Of a stretch of DNA of 64,000 bases, positions 27,788 to 39,535 are shown piece by piece (position 1 is the stretch's first letter; each line of letters begins with the position of its first letter). The position numbers and the translations under genes are program-made. The DNA lies in assembly GCA_037576195.1 (NCBI GenBank), contig CM075101.1:44206001-44270000 (forward strand). Direction: 5' to 3'. Source of the stretch: Phytoseiulus persimilis (lineage: Eukaryota > Arthropoda > Arachnida > Mesostigmata > Phytoseiidae). The notes under the pieces are model-generated. The model was given only the letters and a program-made list of their open reading frames with translations. It had not been told where the DNA came from and did no database searches.

Positions 27788-29366
27788 TCAAGATAGCTTT
27801 TCATGGCACATTCGATGTTTAAAAACACAGTCTTCGTACATGTCGTCGTCCCACTTGCTCATTGTCGGTCGCAAAACCTGTGAAAGGTTGCTGAGACAGA
27901 TGTTCTCGTCGCAACTCCGCAACGTGGAGGGGAATTCGGCCATGAGCGTCTTTGTTCGCCAATGACCCCGTCTTGTGAGGGGGCGTTCGTCGAATATTCG
28001 GAGAAGGGACACGCCATTGGAGCCAGCTCTAATGACGGAGATCCGCGACAATCGATCGGCCTTCGCGGCCTAGTTTAGGAGTATTTGCGACGTTCGGAGA
28101 CAGGAACAGTTCCAGGCAGCACGCTGAAGCCCTGTGCTTTGGGAGAACTGCGCGAGCAGCCGCACTCAGAACGGCCAAGAACAGAGCTGGACACAGAGAA
28201 ACAGAAACTTCGATGGTGGTGATGATCATTAAACTGCGGCGATCCTCATTATCACGACGACATTATCATTGCCTTCATTCAGGAACGGGGCCCAACTTCA
28301 CGCTACTTTATCCTTACCAACCTGTCAAGAAATTCATATCAGAATTAAATCTGAACCATCTTAAGACCCAAGCCCACCGCCCGTAATGGGATTTGCGAGG
28401 CGATAGGGAGTGATACTGAAGCAATATCGAAAGGTGATTCCGGGACACTTCTGAGGGCTGGCTGAGAGGTTCAGCCGGAAAAAAAAAAAAAACATGTCAA
28501 GAAAAGTCCGATTTGATAGTTGCAGACCTAGTACTTCCAGTGGAGAGGACTTCGTTTCCCTTCTCGGGCATCTGGTGGGCGGAACGGAGTTTGATCCGTT
28601 TAGAATGCCCCATCTGCCCTATGCTAAACGATAAATGATAACGTTCCCGCATTCATCGTTCAAGAGACAGACTGTGTGACGTCGGAACGAATTGGAAACC
28701 ATGAACGGGTCTCATGCTGTGCAACGAATCGTTCGGAAGTCATCGAATCTGGATCGCAACGCGATACAGTCCACTTCCATGAATTCCTGTCGAACGTTTC
28801 CGTTGCCCAGCGAATTCCTTACACGGTACCCGACAGCCGATCGAGCGTCCGTAGGATGCGATTCTTATGAAAACACCAATCCAGGTGGGCAACGAGAACT
28901 ATCTCGATGAAAAGCAAGGCGCCTTGGTTGCTCCGACCTGAATGTTTGAAACGTCGTTTTTATTGGTCTCACATAGCATAATGAAATCAATAGTAGTATA
29001 ATGAAAATATACTGTGTGACTCGAGTAAGAGGAACATCGCTTACAGTAGCTGTGACCGAAGCTCAGAGTAGGAATATTCAAGACGGTCCGCAGACCTTGT
29101 GACTTTCGCAGAACAGTGTATATACAGGGACAACATTTCAAGGACTTCCACCTTACATCTCGCGCAGCTCTGTCCGAGAGTTCTAATACTGCAGTCATTC
29201 GGATCGTGGGGTAAAGTCATCAATGGTCTATATCAGGTCCTCTGTCGATTCACGCCACAAACGAATATCACCACGCTTTCCTCATCCGCACGGAGGGGAC
29301 TCTCACAAATATCTCATCGGTCGGTCTGGATGGACACATGTCAAATTCGAATTGAGACGAAATTCC
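27788..29366. other. Gap between the Sp gene and the GH31 gene
   Basis: About 1.6 kb between convergent genes. It holds a run of 14 A at 28479-28492 and TTTATT at 28959-28964, which reads AATAAA on the minus strand and could end the GH31 transcript about 0.4 kb after its stop. No gene is recognised. Confidence 0.5.
28959..28964 (-). terminator. Poly(A) signal, probable GH31 gene 3' end
   Basis: AATAAA on the minus strand about 0.4 kb beyond the GH31 stop codon. Assigned by position only. Confidence 0.35.
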
Positions 29367-31815
29367 TCACGAAACCGTTTTGTTGCACCTGAAAAAGTAA
29401 ATAGCTGTATCCAGCTCAGCTTTGACCGTGATGGTGCTTTCACCAGAGTGCACTTTCTGATCCTCGCACCAGGTTCCGAACGGGAGATACACAAGGGTCT
29501 CGTTGACCTTGGGCTCGAGGATTGGTGCCACGATCATGTCGTTGCCGACAGCGAACTGGTTCGGGAATTTGTAGCAATTGTCGTTCTTGGGATCCAGGGC
29601 CCAGATTGGGCGAACCACCGGGAAGTTCGGCTCCTCGGTGAGGGATTTTTCTATGGCTTTCAGGATTTTCTTCTCCCGCAGATTCACAAGTTTTCGGATG
29701 GTTTTCACGACGACGAAGTCTCCAGCGATCGCTTCGTTCGGAACTCGGCACACTTGGAGGATCGGCATGAAGACCGCGAATTGCCACCACCGAACATAGA
29801 GTTCGGTGTCTTCGATGGACCCTCCCATGACAAGGTCACCGCCAACGCAGCCGGGGTTGATGATGTTATTCCCGAACAGACCGATCATCATCACTTTGGC
29901 GGGGAGGCTTTTCAGAGCTTCCCAGGTGGGAGCGTGAGTCCCGAGGGAGACGAAGCCTTTATCGCCGCCCGGACTGCCCACATACTCACTGACGTTACCG
30001 ACGACGTAGAGGTACTGATGCAAGTAGCTCCTGCCTTTTGTGTTGACGTAATGATAGGGGAGGGTAGATGACTGGCCTCCCTGGAACACGAACCCGTCGA
30101 TACCGTAGATTTTGCGCAGGTTCTGGAGTTTCTCCACGAACCACTTCACAGCGTTGTTGACGTTGTAAAGGTCGATGGGGGAGCAGAGCTGGCCCTTCCA
30201 GCGGGTGAACAAAGGGACGCTGTTCTCGTCGTGGATGAGAACTTCACCTTTGGACACCGAATCGAAGTTCGTCGAGTTCAAGCACATGTAGGGGTCGACT
30301 TCCAGCATGACTTTCATGTCGTTCTTGTGGAGCTGCTTCACCATTTCCACGGGTTTCGGGAATCTCTCGGAGTTGAAATCGAGGTCGCCCGAGCTCCGTT
30401 GCCACCAGTGTTGAAGAATCACGAAGTGTCCCTGGATGATGCCTTGATCGCTCTTGAACTTCTCCGCGAAAGCCAAGATCATCGTTTGGTTGAAGAACTC
30501 CGCCTGGTCGACTTGCGGCGCCAGGATCGCCTTTTTCAGGAACAAGGCGGTCGTGGAGTTTCCTTCCAGCAGCGACGGCGCGGTCTGCTTCGGGTCCTGC
30601 GGTGGAGCTGTAGTCGTTCTCGTCGAGTTGCTTGGGTTCGCTTGGTCGGCAGTTTTCCGGGAAAGATTTGGGAAAAACGACATGTGGACGTCGAATGCCG
30701 TTTCCCCTTTGCAGATTGTATAGTTGAGTACGTTGTCTGTCGTGTACAGGAGTAGCTGATTGTCCCCTGTGCTGTTGAAGCTGAATAACAACTTGTCCTG
30801 CTCTTTCTTGTGGACTAGGATCCCCACCCCTTTCGAGGACAACCAGTACGGCTTGATTATCGTCCCGAGCGGAGATTGGCCGGTCGCGAACTTGATGTAG
30901 TCCACCTGGAAGCCCCTACTCGGCCAGAACAGATTCGTCACTTCCCCCATGCCGTACCACTCGGCGTTCCGGAGATTGTAGGTGTCCTCCATGTCGGAGT
31001 GGCCCATTTTCTTCCAGACGATGTTGTAGCAGGTGACGTTGTTCTCCCTGTAGTCGAGATAGATTTCGAGTCTCGCGCGGAACTTCCACTCTTTACAAAA
31101 GCCCGGCTTCCCCGTTTTACATGTGTGAGCCATCAGCGCGGTACTGAGCGAGTTCGCTGGAACGATCGTCGACGGATGTTAGTCGGAACGGATATGACGA
31201 CCGGTGATTCAGTATGGCAATTATTGAAACTCGACGACAATCTTACCGAGCTTTCCGTGCAGCAACATCCCGCGCCAGTTGTGGTGAATGTACAGGTCTC
31301 GCTCGTCCAGTCTGATGCCCATCTTGACATGCTTCGAGTCTTCGAGCGCTCTGTGCAGATGGTGCGTCAGGAAAACGATGCTCAGGATCGACGACATCAG
31401 AACGCCGAGAACCACTCGGAAACGCGTGTCGGGGTTCTCCAGACGTCGTGGTATGGATCGAAGAAAGCTCACCTGCGACCAGACGAAAGTCAACCCCAAA
31501 ACGGACTGGAGGAGAATCGAACCTGAACGCGCGTAAAATCGACGACCAGGAACTCGAGCTGGGGAACGCTAAACTTCCGATATCTGTGCATAAAACCTGA
31601 GCACGAGCTACTCTCGCGCAGCATCGCCTAACCGGAAGCCTCGAGTTGGCTTGATCGGTCGGTCGGTCGGTCGTCTGGTCGATTCGGAACCATGTTTCGC
31701 TCTTTCGGCGCCGTCTTCCAACGCGCGGACTTACGACTCTGTAACGCAGCGGGATCCGTACTCGGGGTTCATAACGGCTGCCGCGTCGAGCGGCGTGATC
31801 AACGCGGATTTTCAT
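29367..31815 (-). CDS. MYORG-like GH31 family membrane protein, catalytic acids missing
   Basis: Type II membrane protein of glycoside hydrolase family 31, related to myogenesis-regulating glycosidase (MYORG, an ER/Golgi alpha-galactosidase). Exons: 31815-31735, 31472-31247 and 31156-29367, in phase, 698 aa against 714 in human. A 46-residue basic cytosolic N-terminus precedes one membrane segment (about 47-63), then a luminal GH31 fold with many N-glycosylation sequons and a Thr/Pro-rich insertion near residue 280. Family anchors: the paired cysteines near 115-123, LYVRWWQFAVFMPILQ, FPVVRPIWALDP, QFAVGNDMIVAPILEP and VYLPFGTW. Where MYORG has its nucleophile in FKFDAGE, this protein reads FVFQGG, with Gln at 461. 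The acid/base region (WGYD in MYORG) reads PTWEA, with Trp near 514. Hydrolysis is therefore unlikely. Exon 1 rests on phase and splice sites alone. Confidence 0.85.
31655..31673. repeat. Short TCGG tandem repeat in GH31 intron 1
   Basis: Four perfect TCGG units plus TCG. A similar but shorter GGTC run lies near 56831. Microsatellite with no function inferred. Confidence 0.7.
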
Positions 31816-33753
31816 CTCGGTGCCTTCGCTGCCGTCTCACATGAGTTCCTCTCGTGGTTCACCTGAGCACGTTTGTCACACGGAAGCCACATTCAGCCCG
31901 GCGTTGCGGGCGATTGAGCTGAGCCTTTCATAAGTTAGCCTGTGCGGACGCGAAATGACACATGTCTGAGAGTCCAGCGAGGCTGGCTCTAATTGGAGAG
32001 GCGAGGAGCGACGACTCGCCGTTCGCGTGCCGCTATCACCGGGAACACGTCACCGTAAGTCCCAAGTAGGCGTCCGACGTAAGTTTTGCACTCTGAGCGC
32101 TAGGGGTCACTGAGCGACGTGAGGTGGCTGTGGGCTGGAGGAAACCGACGCCAGTTTAGCCGCCAGTTGATATGTTCGGTGAGTCTAGCTCGCGCTGCTC
32201 TCCGAGCTCTGGCGGCCAGGTCGAGGCCGTTTGCGTACAAAGACATCTCGCCTATCTCCTATACAATGGGAATACAACGAACAACCCGAACAAACGCCGC
32301 GAGCATCTCTCCGCAGCAGATCTGGGCTCAAAAATGCTGCTGTTCCCTATTTGATGTCTTCTTCCAAGAGGCGGCGCGCCGTTGACCAGACCACTTGCAT
32401 AACCTGATTTCCGTCTGGTGGAAGGCGCGAAAAGGATGCTTGATCGAGGCTTCGCCGTCAGTCGCCGATCCTGGATAGATCCGACCCAATTTCTCGCTAG
32501 TCCGAGTGATTTGTCTCGCCAACTCTGGCCAGAACTGTACGGATCGACAATAGATTGAGGCGAAAACGGCGCTGTCAGTGAACATGCTCGGAGGATCTCA
32601 GCATGAAGGAAATAAAATCACTCCATCGGGACCGGGCAACCGTATCAAAGTGACAAGATTTTATCCTCATTTCGGCGGAACTTTCGAGACGCCTCAGATC
32701 TCAAGTAAAGGAGATCAAAACCACAGCGCGCCGTTCGGGCTGCTGCTGGCTCGGATCGAGGCCGCCGCCTACCCAAACAAGATTCGCTCCCGGGAGCTGA
32801 TAGATGGCAAGCTTCCCCGGGAAGGATCCGAATTGTGGGGGGCGTGCGAGGGACTGGAATATGGATTGGAAGCATGACATGTTTTTGTTTTGGCCCTCAC
32901 TCTGATCAAATATAATTTTTTTTTTCCTGGGGCCAGGGAGAGAAATGCATGATGCAGATCATGTCACAGCTCCAGCACGATACTGCTGAAGTCGCAAACT
33001 CACTAAAAGCCTGGTAATTCCCTGTTGCCGCTCTCACGGACGAAACTGGGTTAGCCTCACTCGGAGCTCCGCTAAAATATCATTCTGGGTACACATTCCA
33101 GAAGCTGTTCAACAATCAGGATCCCCTCCTGATTCCGTTAAGTTATTTTCGTTCTCAACAGTTTGAGTCGGTGATTTTCGGGGGGAACTTCCGGAGAAAG
33201 TTGACACCTTCATCCCTGAGCGAGCTTACTTTTTTTGGTTTGCGTGGACTGGAGGGGTCTGGGTCTGCATTTTTTCCTCCTTTCCGCTTCCTCACTTTGT
33301 CTATGTGCCAGGTACTATCGTTGATGTTGAGCTTCATCACAGTGCTGCCTGGAATTTCATCAAAAAAAATCAAGCCTAGCTGTAGCTAAATTTCGCGGCG
33401 ACACGTTTTTCAACGGGTGGTTTCGGACACTCATCATCGGACATCATCATTCGTTTACGGGACATTATTTATGAGACATTATGCAGGCGCGGTGTATTCA
33501 GTAGAGTAGGGCGCGATTGTCACTTTATTCCTCTTCCAAGGATCCCTCTCGAATCTGGAGTTTGGAACTCCAGATCCGGGATCGAGTCGCGCCTTGTTAA
33601 GTCAAACTGCTTGTTGCCCATTCACCGCAAATCGATGATTTCAGCATTCTCCGACGATTCCTTTAGAGCTCGAATCGGACCTCGCGCTAGATGGCAGCGA
33701 TCGGCCCGGCAAAGCAAGCTGCCGAAAATGATAGAGCCGCGTTGTCTTCCAGG
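31816..33753. other. Gap upstream of the GH31 gene
   Basis: About 1.9 kb with short open frames only. It includes the presumed GH31 promoter. A minus-strand AATAAA (TTTATT at 33524-33529) fits the 3' end of the next gene. Nothing else is recognised. Confidence 0.5.
33524..33529 (-). terminator. Poly(A) signal for the 33754-34836 gene
   Basis: AATAAA on the minus strand, 225 nt beyond the stop codon at 33756-33754. Confidence 0.45.
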
Positions 33754-34836
33754 CTACTCGTGCGTGGGGTTCAATGTCGACGACTTCACGCCGGCAACTG
33801 TCGAGGGGTCCGAAGAGCTGAAATTATTTTTTCTCGCGAATAGAAGAATGTACGCGAGAGCGGCAAGCGACATAATCAGAACGGCAAGTGCAGGATAGAT
33901 GATCGACTTGAACAAACGGCTATCGCTGTCGCTCATTTCATTGGGTATCTTCGTGAGAATTGCTTTCTCTTCCGAGCCAAGTCTCGCTCGGTCCTCGGCG
34001 ACCACCTTCTCGAGAGTTTTGTAATGGACCTTCGGGTGTTCGTGTGTCCCCTCCTCTTCAAGTCTCTCACTCTTCGCCGGTTTGCAGCGAGGTTTCGAAA
34101 TTGTAGGAGATGAATCGACTACGTCCTCGTCATCAACTTCTCCGTTCCCCCGGGCATCGGCTGCTGAACTCCTTACGACTCCCGATCCCCCTCTTGTCAC
34201 TGATACAGGTCTTTCCGCGTTTCCAGCCTTAACGGCCCCTCTCGGAATCGGAGCCCTGCACTGGCTTTGCATCGCTGTTGACGTAGACGAATGAGGCGTA
34301 TTGCGAGGAAGCTTTGAATTCAATGTGGGGATCGAATGATCGTTCTCGATCGGCGTCGATCTCGACAATCACGGCAACGCCCGGGCTTGCACGAGCCGCA
34401 ACCGCAACTTCGTTGTAAACATGTTTTGCGCAGTGTTCGTTCGCAGAAGCCAGCTCTGGGAAGAGAAGTGGGCGGCGATTCCCCTCTCGCGAAATTTCCG
34501 AGAAGTCCCGCCGCAGCGCGAGCTCCCTGCATCAGAGAACGCGGGCTGAGCGGCTCAGTGGCAGGCGCAGTGACTTTGTTGTGAAGATAGTCGCGCCCTA
34601 TCGCTTACGCAACGCGGTGCGAAGCTTCCCAAGGCGTCAAACTCCTTAGTACTCACGGAAGCAATCAAAATGGTTTACATACCTTTCCTTTGTTGAGCGG
34701 GAGTACCGATCGGAGTCTCCCCTGGAGTTGTATTCTGAGACGTGGTGGCCGTGTTCGGCTGAGAAGCCTCATCGTCCGAATGAGACGACTTCAACGCCAG
34801 GTGCTTGAAGCTCAAGAGTTCGTCCATGCTGCTCAT
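33754..34836 (-). CDS. Unrecognised protein with C-terminal membrane anchor, 2 exons
   Basis: I do not recognise this family. Exon 1 (34836-34683) starts at an ATG in good context and reads MSSMDELLSFKHL, then Ser/Thr/Pro-rich sequence, ending at donor gtatgt. Exon 2 (34274-33754) follows acceptor caacag in phase, giving 224 aa. Residues 1-170 are hydrophilic, with an acidic patch (EVDDEDVVD) and a charged, probably helical stretch around residues 120-165. One strong hydrophobic segment (about 176-197) is followed by 27 polar residues. There is no signal peptide, so a tail-anchored topology is the simplest reading. A poly(A) signal lies 225 nt beyond the stop. The exon 2 acceptor is the least certain element, because other AG sites lie nearby in other phases. 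Confidence 0.6.
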
Positions 34837-37302
34837 TGTGAATCAACACTCATGCCGATGAGATGGGTCAGAGGGAAACACTGGAAACATCGAACGAGGG
34901 ATGAGTCACTCCACGAGAGAGCGAACCCGCTGAATATCATGCCGCATCCCGACGCCCGATGGATTTTCGCCAGAAAAGACCTAGCTCTGTACGTGTCTTG
35001 CATGATTGAGGCAATGAATCGCGCGTTTCGGGTTGGTTTCCGCTGGAGACGGATTCCCCCTCCACGACACTGAAGCCAAACCCAGCTCATCAACGTCTTC
35101 GACCTTGCTCCCGATTTTGGAATGGTTTAATAAGAGGCGGTATAATCCTTCGTCTTCTCGGTCAACACTGGATATCCGAAAGTTCACGCAGAAGGGACGC
35201 TCGATCACCCGCGATGACACTTTCCGCTGGACCCTTCACGCTCTAGCGGACGTAATGCGGAGGTATTACGTGAGGTCCCGATCGCCCAGAAAATACGTGA
35301 GGTCCACAGAAAGGGCCTGCTGAGAAAGAATTGTCCGGTCGATGAGAATTCGTCTTCTTCTCCGCACGAATCACAGAATATCCACCATTTTGTCAAGCGA
35401 TTTGCCAAGAACGAGCGCGGCTTCGGTCGAGCAGCTCAGAGCATGATTGTCGACATGGATAAAGAAGCACAGTGTTAAAAATTGAGTAAGAGCCCATCAG
35501 GGAGCATTGCTTCCATTCCAGTATCGTCGACGACCACGGACATGCTTGCCCATGGGCACAACCGCATTCAGACGATGTTTCGGCGCGTCCCAGATGTCAA
35601 GGTGATGACAAGCCTGTCTGTCTGCATCGAATCAATCCGATTGGCATGAATCGAGATGCGTATTCGGTCTCGCATAACAGGTGGTAGACTCCTTCTCTAA
35701 TTCGCCAACGGGGAAGCTGAGTCCCATTTTCTGTGCTGATTCACCTTGGTATTATCGAGCTTCTATTTAGAGCGTGATAGCTTCGATGGGATAGATCTAA
35801 CGGGACGGAGGAACTTCCAAATCTTTGATCGTTTCCGCGATTCTCGCGTCGCGGCTCTGAGTGGAAGTCGAGTTGTGTCGAAGAAATCACAACTCCGTTC
35901 GCGTGATGTCGGTCGGAAAATCACCAGGGTCCCGAGCATGGCGGGCTCGCGAGCCTCCCCCGCAAGGATGGGGCATCGCCCACACAGAAGGGGATTTGCG
36001 ATCGATACAACTTCCCTCAGAACATGGAATGTTTGTCATGAGCGAAATTCCGGGACAGTGGATATCAGGTTCCCGTTCGTTATGGAAACGAGAGATGTAT
36101 TTCCACGCAGCGCCGATTCATTCATCGTCTTTGGAAAAACGCTCGATTCTCTACCTCAAATTGTGATCCCGATCCGAGGCTCCCAATGGATCGGTTTCAG
36201 TCGATGGACCACCACAGGTTCTGTCAATGAAAACAAAGAGAGCCTGTCGTTCCGGATGTTTGTTAGGGAAACGTTAAACAGATCACCTTGGCCTATGAAT
36301 CCAAGTGTCGAGTGTGCCTGAGCACCCGTTCCGAAATTAGCTACCGTTCGGCATTATTGCCAAGGAAAAGAGTTCAGTGACAACGGCAACAAAGCGGACA
36401 CTGTCGACCTCATTCACGCCGCCTGAAATTTTCCGCTAACGATTCATCAACTGTGCTGAACCGCGGAGACTCACAGCGAGCAACGAACAAGCCCTCGAGC
36501 TCATCGGCGTGATCCACCGAGCTGAGATCAAAAAAGCAACAGCCGAAAAGTGAGCCGGTAAATGCCTCACTTATGTTGTTTACGAGTCGTGGTGGTTGCA
36601 GTGGTCTAGGTCGCGTCTCTCAATGTCGCCGCTCCTACCATTTGAAAGTGCGAGCAAGGAGTGCTGAGTGATTCCAAAACTCTCTTCGGAGCCGATACTC
36701 ACATGCCAACCGTCAACATCCGAGCTGCTTCGATGAAGTATTCCAGGTGACACTGACAAAAAACTTGACCACTTGCTCAGAACATGAACTCATATCAGAT
36801 CCATGCTCTGACTCGGCTCCGTTTACATCATGAGTGTAATCTCTGGGAGTGAGAACGGCGAAAAAGGGAGATCGCCGCTTGTCAAGTACCTCCTGACGGA
36901 TGGACTATAGAAGTGATATAGCTGAGCTGCTCTGCGGCGAAGACCACATCCCGTCAGGCGGCAGCACAATCGTAGGTAAACTGCGACGTCATGGTAAGTC
37001 GCAACGTCGCTCTGCCGAAGAGAAGTTTTCTAGTTTGTGAGCTCCGCAATGCTATCGCCTAAACAGACAATAAAAAAAACGCAGCCGTCGGCGCTTCTCC
37101 CGCAGCCGCCACGGCGCTTTGAAGGGAGCCAGGCCAACGGCGCTTGGGACCGACCGTGACCGTGGTTGGCTATTCTTGTCAAAATATCTGTTCGCCGGTG
37201 ATCTCTCCGGGGTTGAAGATCTCAAACGAAGTCTCGGGTCCGAAGTCACTCGGAAGCGTTGGGAATCTGTCGGAAACAGGCAACCCCGGCGGCGCTTCCG
37301 TA
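34837..37302. other. Gap with one long open frame, no recognised gene
   Basis: About 2.5 kb. The plus strand is open for 191 codons at 35746-36321 (no ATG until 35938, leaving 128 codons), encoding an Arg/Ser-rich product with no motif I know. Another plus frame overlaps it, so chance is likely. The rest contains nothing I can name. Confidence 0.4.
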
Positions 37303-37545
37303 TCATTCGAGCTGGTGGAGGCATTCCACCGACACCATGTAGTCTTCCCAGTCCTCGGTTCTGAAACGCCTCTCGTGCTTGAAGAAATATGTAGGAGCGG
37401 ACTTATTAGAATGCCAAAGTGGCCTCTTTATTCCTTTATCAAACACTTACGCGTGATACCTGGCTGCTTTGAGCCACTTCCGCCAGCCGTGGCAGTATCG
37501 CCGCCAGTGACGATCGTCGATTGGAAGTTTTTCCATAGTCTGCAT
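37303..37545 (-). CDS. Possible 50-residue protein or last exons of a larger gene
   Basis: Two exons, 37545-37451 and 37360-37303, join in phase through donor gtaagt and acceptor tttcag. They encode 50 aa rich in Trp, His and Arg, beginning MQTMEKLPIDDRHW and ending VECLHQLE before TGA. An in-frame TGA sits immediately before the first ATG. The same place (ttttgaatgcag) also looks like a splice acceptor, so these could be the final exons of a longer minus-strand gene. I do not recognise the product. The composition and clean splice sites argue for real coding sequence, but the evidence is thin. Confidence 0.35.
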
Positions 37546-39478
37546 TCAAAATGGAGAATCTTCTCTGGGAACCACCGATGCTGTGGAGTTTCATCTGACA
37601 CACGTTGAGATCAAGAGCTCCGGAGGGACGCGAGCGATCCGACAATTAGTTCATGGGAGGAACAGTTTCCCAGCTTGATTCAAGACGATTTCTCAGCTTA
37701 TTGAGACCATTCACCAACGTTTACTATATCGATACGAATAATCATCACTGGGACCTCGGGGCTTTTGTTCGAAGAACTCTCGAAATCAGTACCCTGGACC
37801 TTCTCCTTCGCCGTTGGACCGCGCTGCGAATCTTCTTAGAAACGTTTCGTATCCGGAGTCGATGCCCGAAGGAAATCGACGCGAAGTCGACCTCTCCAAC
37901 ATCGTGATGACACTCCGTCATTGAATGAATCTCGGCGACCACGCATCCAGTACCTCCAAGGTAAGCTCACCGTGGACATGTCTCCCAGTTGAGAGGGAGG
38001 GGAACATCATTTTCGTCCGGATTCCCGATCGCCGACGAGCCAATAGCATTACCGATGTGGCACGAGCTGATATCCCTCGAAACGTTGATAGTACTCATGT
38101 GCCTAGGAGTTGGAGTTTCGATAATACTCGCGAGTAGCATTGTGCGTTAATTTGGCTTCGAGGTGGTGCTAAAGCGATACGGCCCGGTAGAATAGTGAGG
38201 TGGCGCCGCGGTTATTTTGGAAGTTTCCTCCAAACTTGAACTGTGTTCCTGTGCGCAGTCGTCGATGAAGCCGGTTGCGTTGATGCAGTGTTTTCGGTAG
38301 ACGGTCCTTCAATGAATCATCGAGTATATTTGGTGACATATGAGTCAAGTCGGTTGCAAGTCACAGAAATCAGAATACAATCCAGTTTGCAGAAAACGGG
38401 AGCTAGGCTTCACTCTGGTAGATGAGGAACGACGAGCTAGTTGGAACGGGGAGACTTTTGGTTCCGATTCCGAGAATCTCTGATTGTAGATTGGAAATTC
38501 GGAAATTACGGTTCTCACACCATGAATTCTATTGAAACGCTCCGCATCCAGTGGGATAACAACTTGAAAATCGGATTCGCCCGCCATGAAGATTCCGTCA
38601 CCTCATCGGCCATTCCCGGGTGTGCCCCTAACCGCGTCGTCGTACGACCCGCCAGGATTCTTTGAGCGGAAAGGCGCTGATTGGTAGCGTAGCCAACCCT
38701 TCTTTTACGAGGCTCGCCGCTGGGGGAAGAGGGGAGGAAGGTATTCTTTTCAGGGCGCTGAGGTTCCTCTCACATGAGGCACTTGTCACAGGGGATAAAA
38801 GAGCCCTTTTCAAAGCCTTTATCTATCGGCAGCAGATATCCGGGACACTCGTTTGCGTGCTGGAATTGAGCCGTGCTCGGATTCGGAGGTTCGTTTTCTC
38901 CCCCGCGCCATTACTTCTCTCCATGTCCAATAAGCTGTGAGTAAGCGGTCTCACCGGCGGTTCCAAGAGCTTGGACACCGAAACAGGGTGGGACACAACA
39001 TTAGAATGGGCGAAACTATGGGGAGGACAATTCCACTAATGTATTCCCCTCATAGAACGACTCCGTCGCAAATATAACCACAGACATCGAAATCGCGTAT
39101 CTTCCATCCCCAACGGAGACAAGCGGCATCTTCCGATCCCGTTTATTCTAGTGATGGAAGACCTCAAGATAACGGAACTTGGATAGTACCAGGATCTGAC
39201 TCGCGGACACACAGGTTGCGCGGCATTTCGGTTGAATCACAGAGGCTCGTTGAATTCTCCAGGGTGAGGTGCAGACACGGCTGCTCTGCGTGAGAAACGA
39301 GACATTCGAATTCCAAAAATGATGAGCGGGATTTTGGGTGAGCAATGAACCGTCCTCACGCACGGAGCTCAAGTCCCAGGGATACTTTCTCTCGATATAA
39401 TGGCTGAGAAGTCGTGATGCTCTTGGAAACAACAGAAGAATTCACAGAAAAAAAACAACCCGTCCGATTCCAGAATTT

Positions 39479-39535
39479 CATGAGGCCTAGCCTCATGGAA
39501 TTTCAAAATCGAGAGGCTTCAGCTTGTGAAGCCTC
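39479..39535. repeat. Two adjacent inverted repeats
   Basis: The first has 8-bp arms CATGAGGC / GCCTCATG around CTA (39479-39497). The second has 9-bp arms GAGGCTTCA / TGAAGCCTC around a 5-base loop (39513-39535). The arms share the GCCTC core. No flanking gene explains them. Confidence 0.6.

Noticed and set aside
28479..28492. Run of 14 A as the tail of a retroposed gene
   Set aside because: No target-site duplication or upstream coding remnant could be seen.
29223..30071. 282-codon plus-strand frame opposite the GH31 exon
   Set aside because: It is the mirror of the GH31 coding frame. Codon bias in the real gene removes stops from one antisense phase. Two more such shadows lie at 30231-30755 and 30876-31526.
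31243..31815. 190-codon continuous minus-strand frame at the GH31 5' end
   Set aside because: Its ATG is real, but reading straight through does not give GH31 sequence. Splicing at 31735 to 31472 restores the family frame, so only the first 27 codons are kept.
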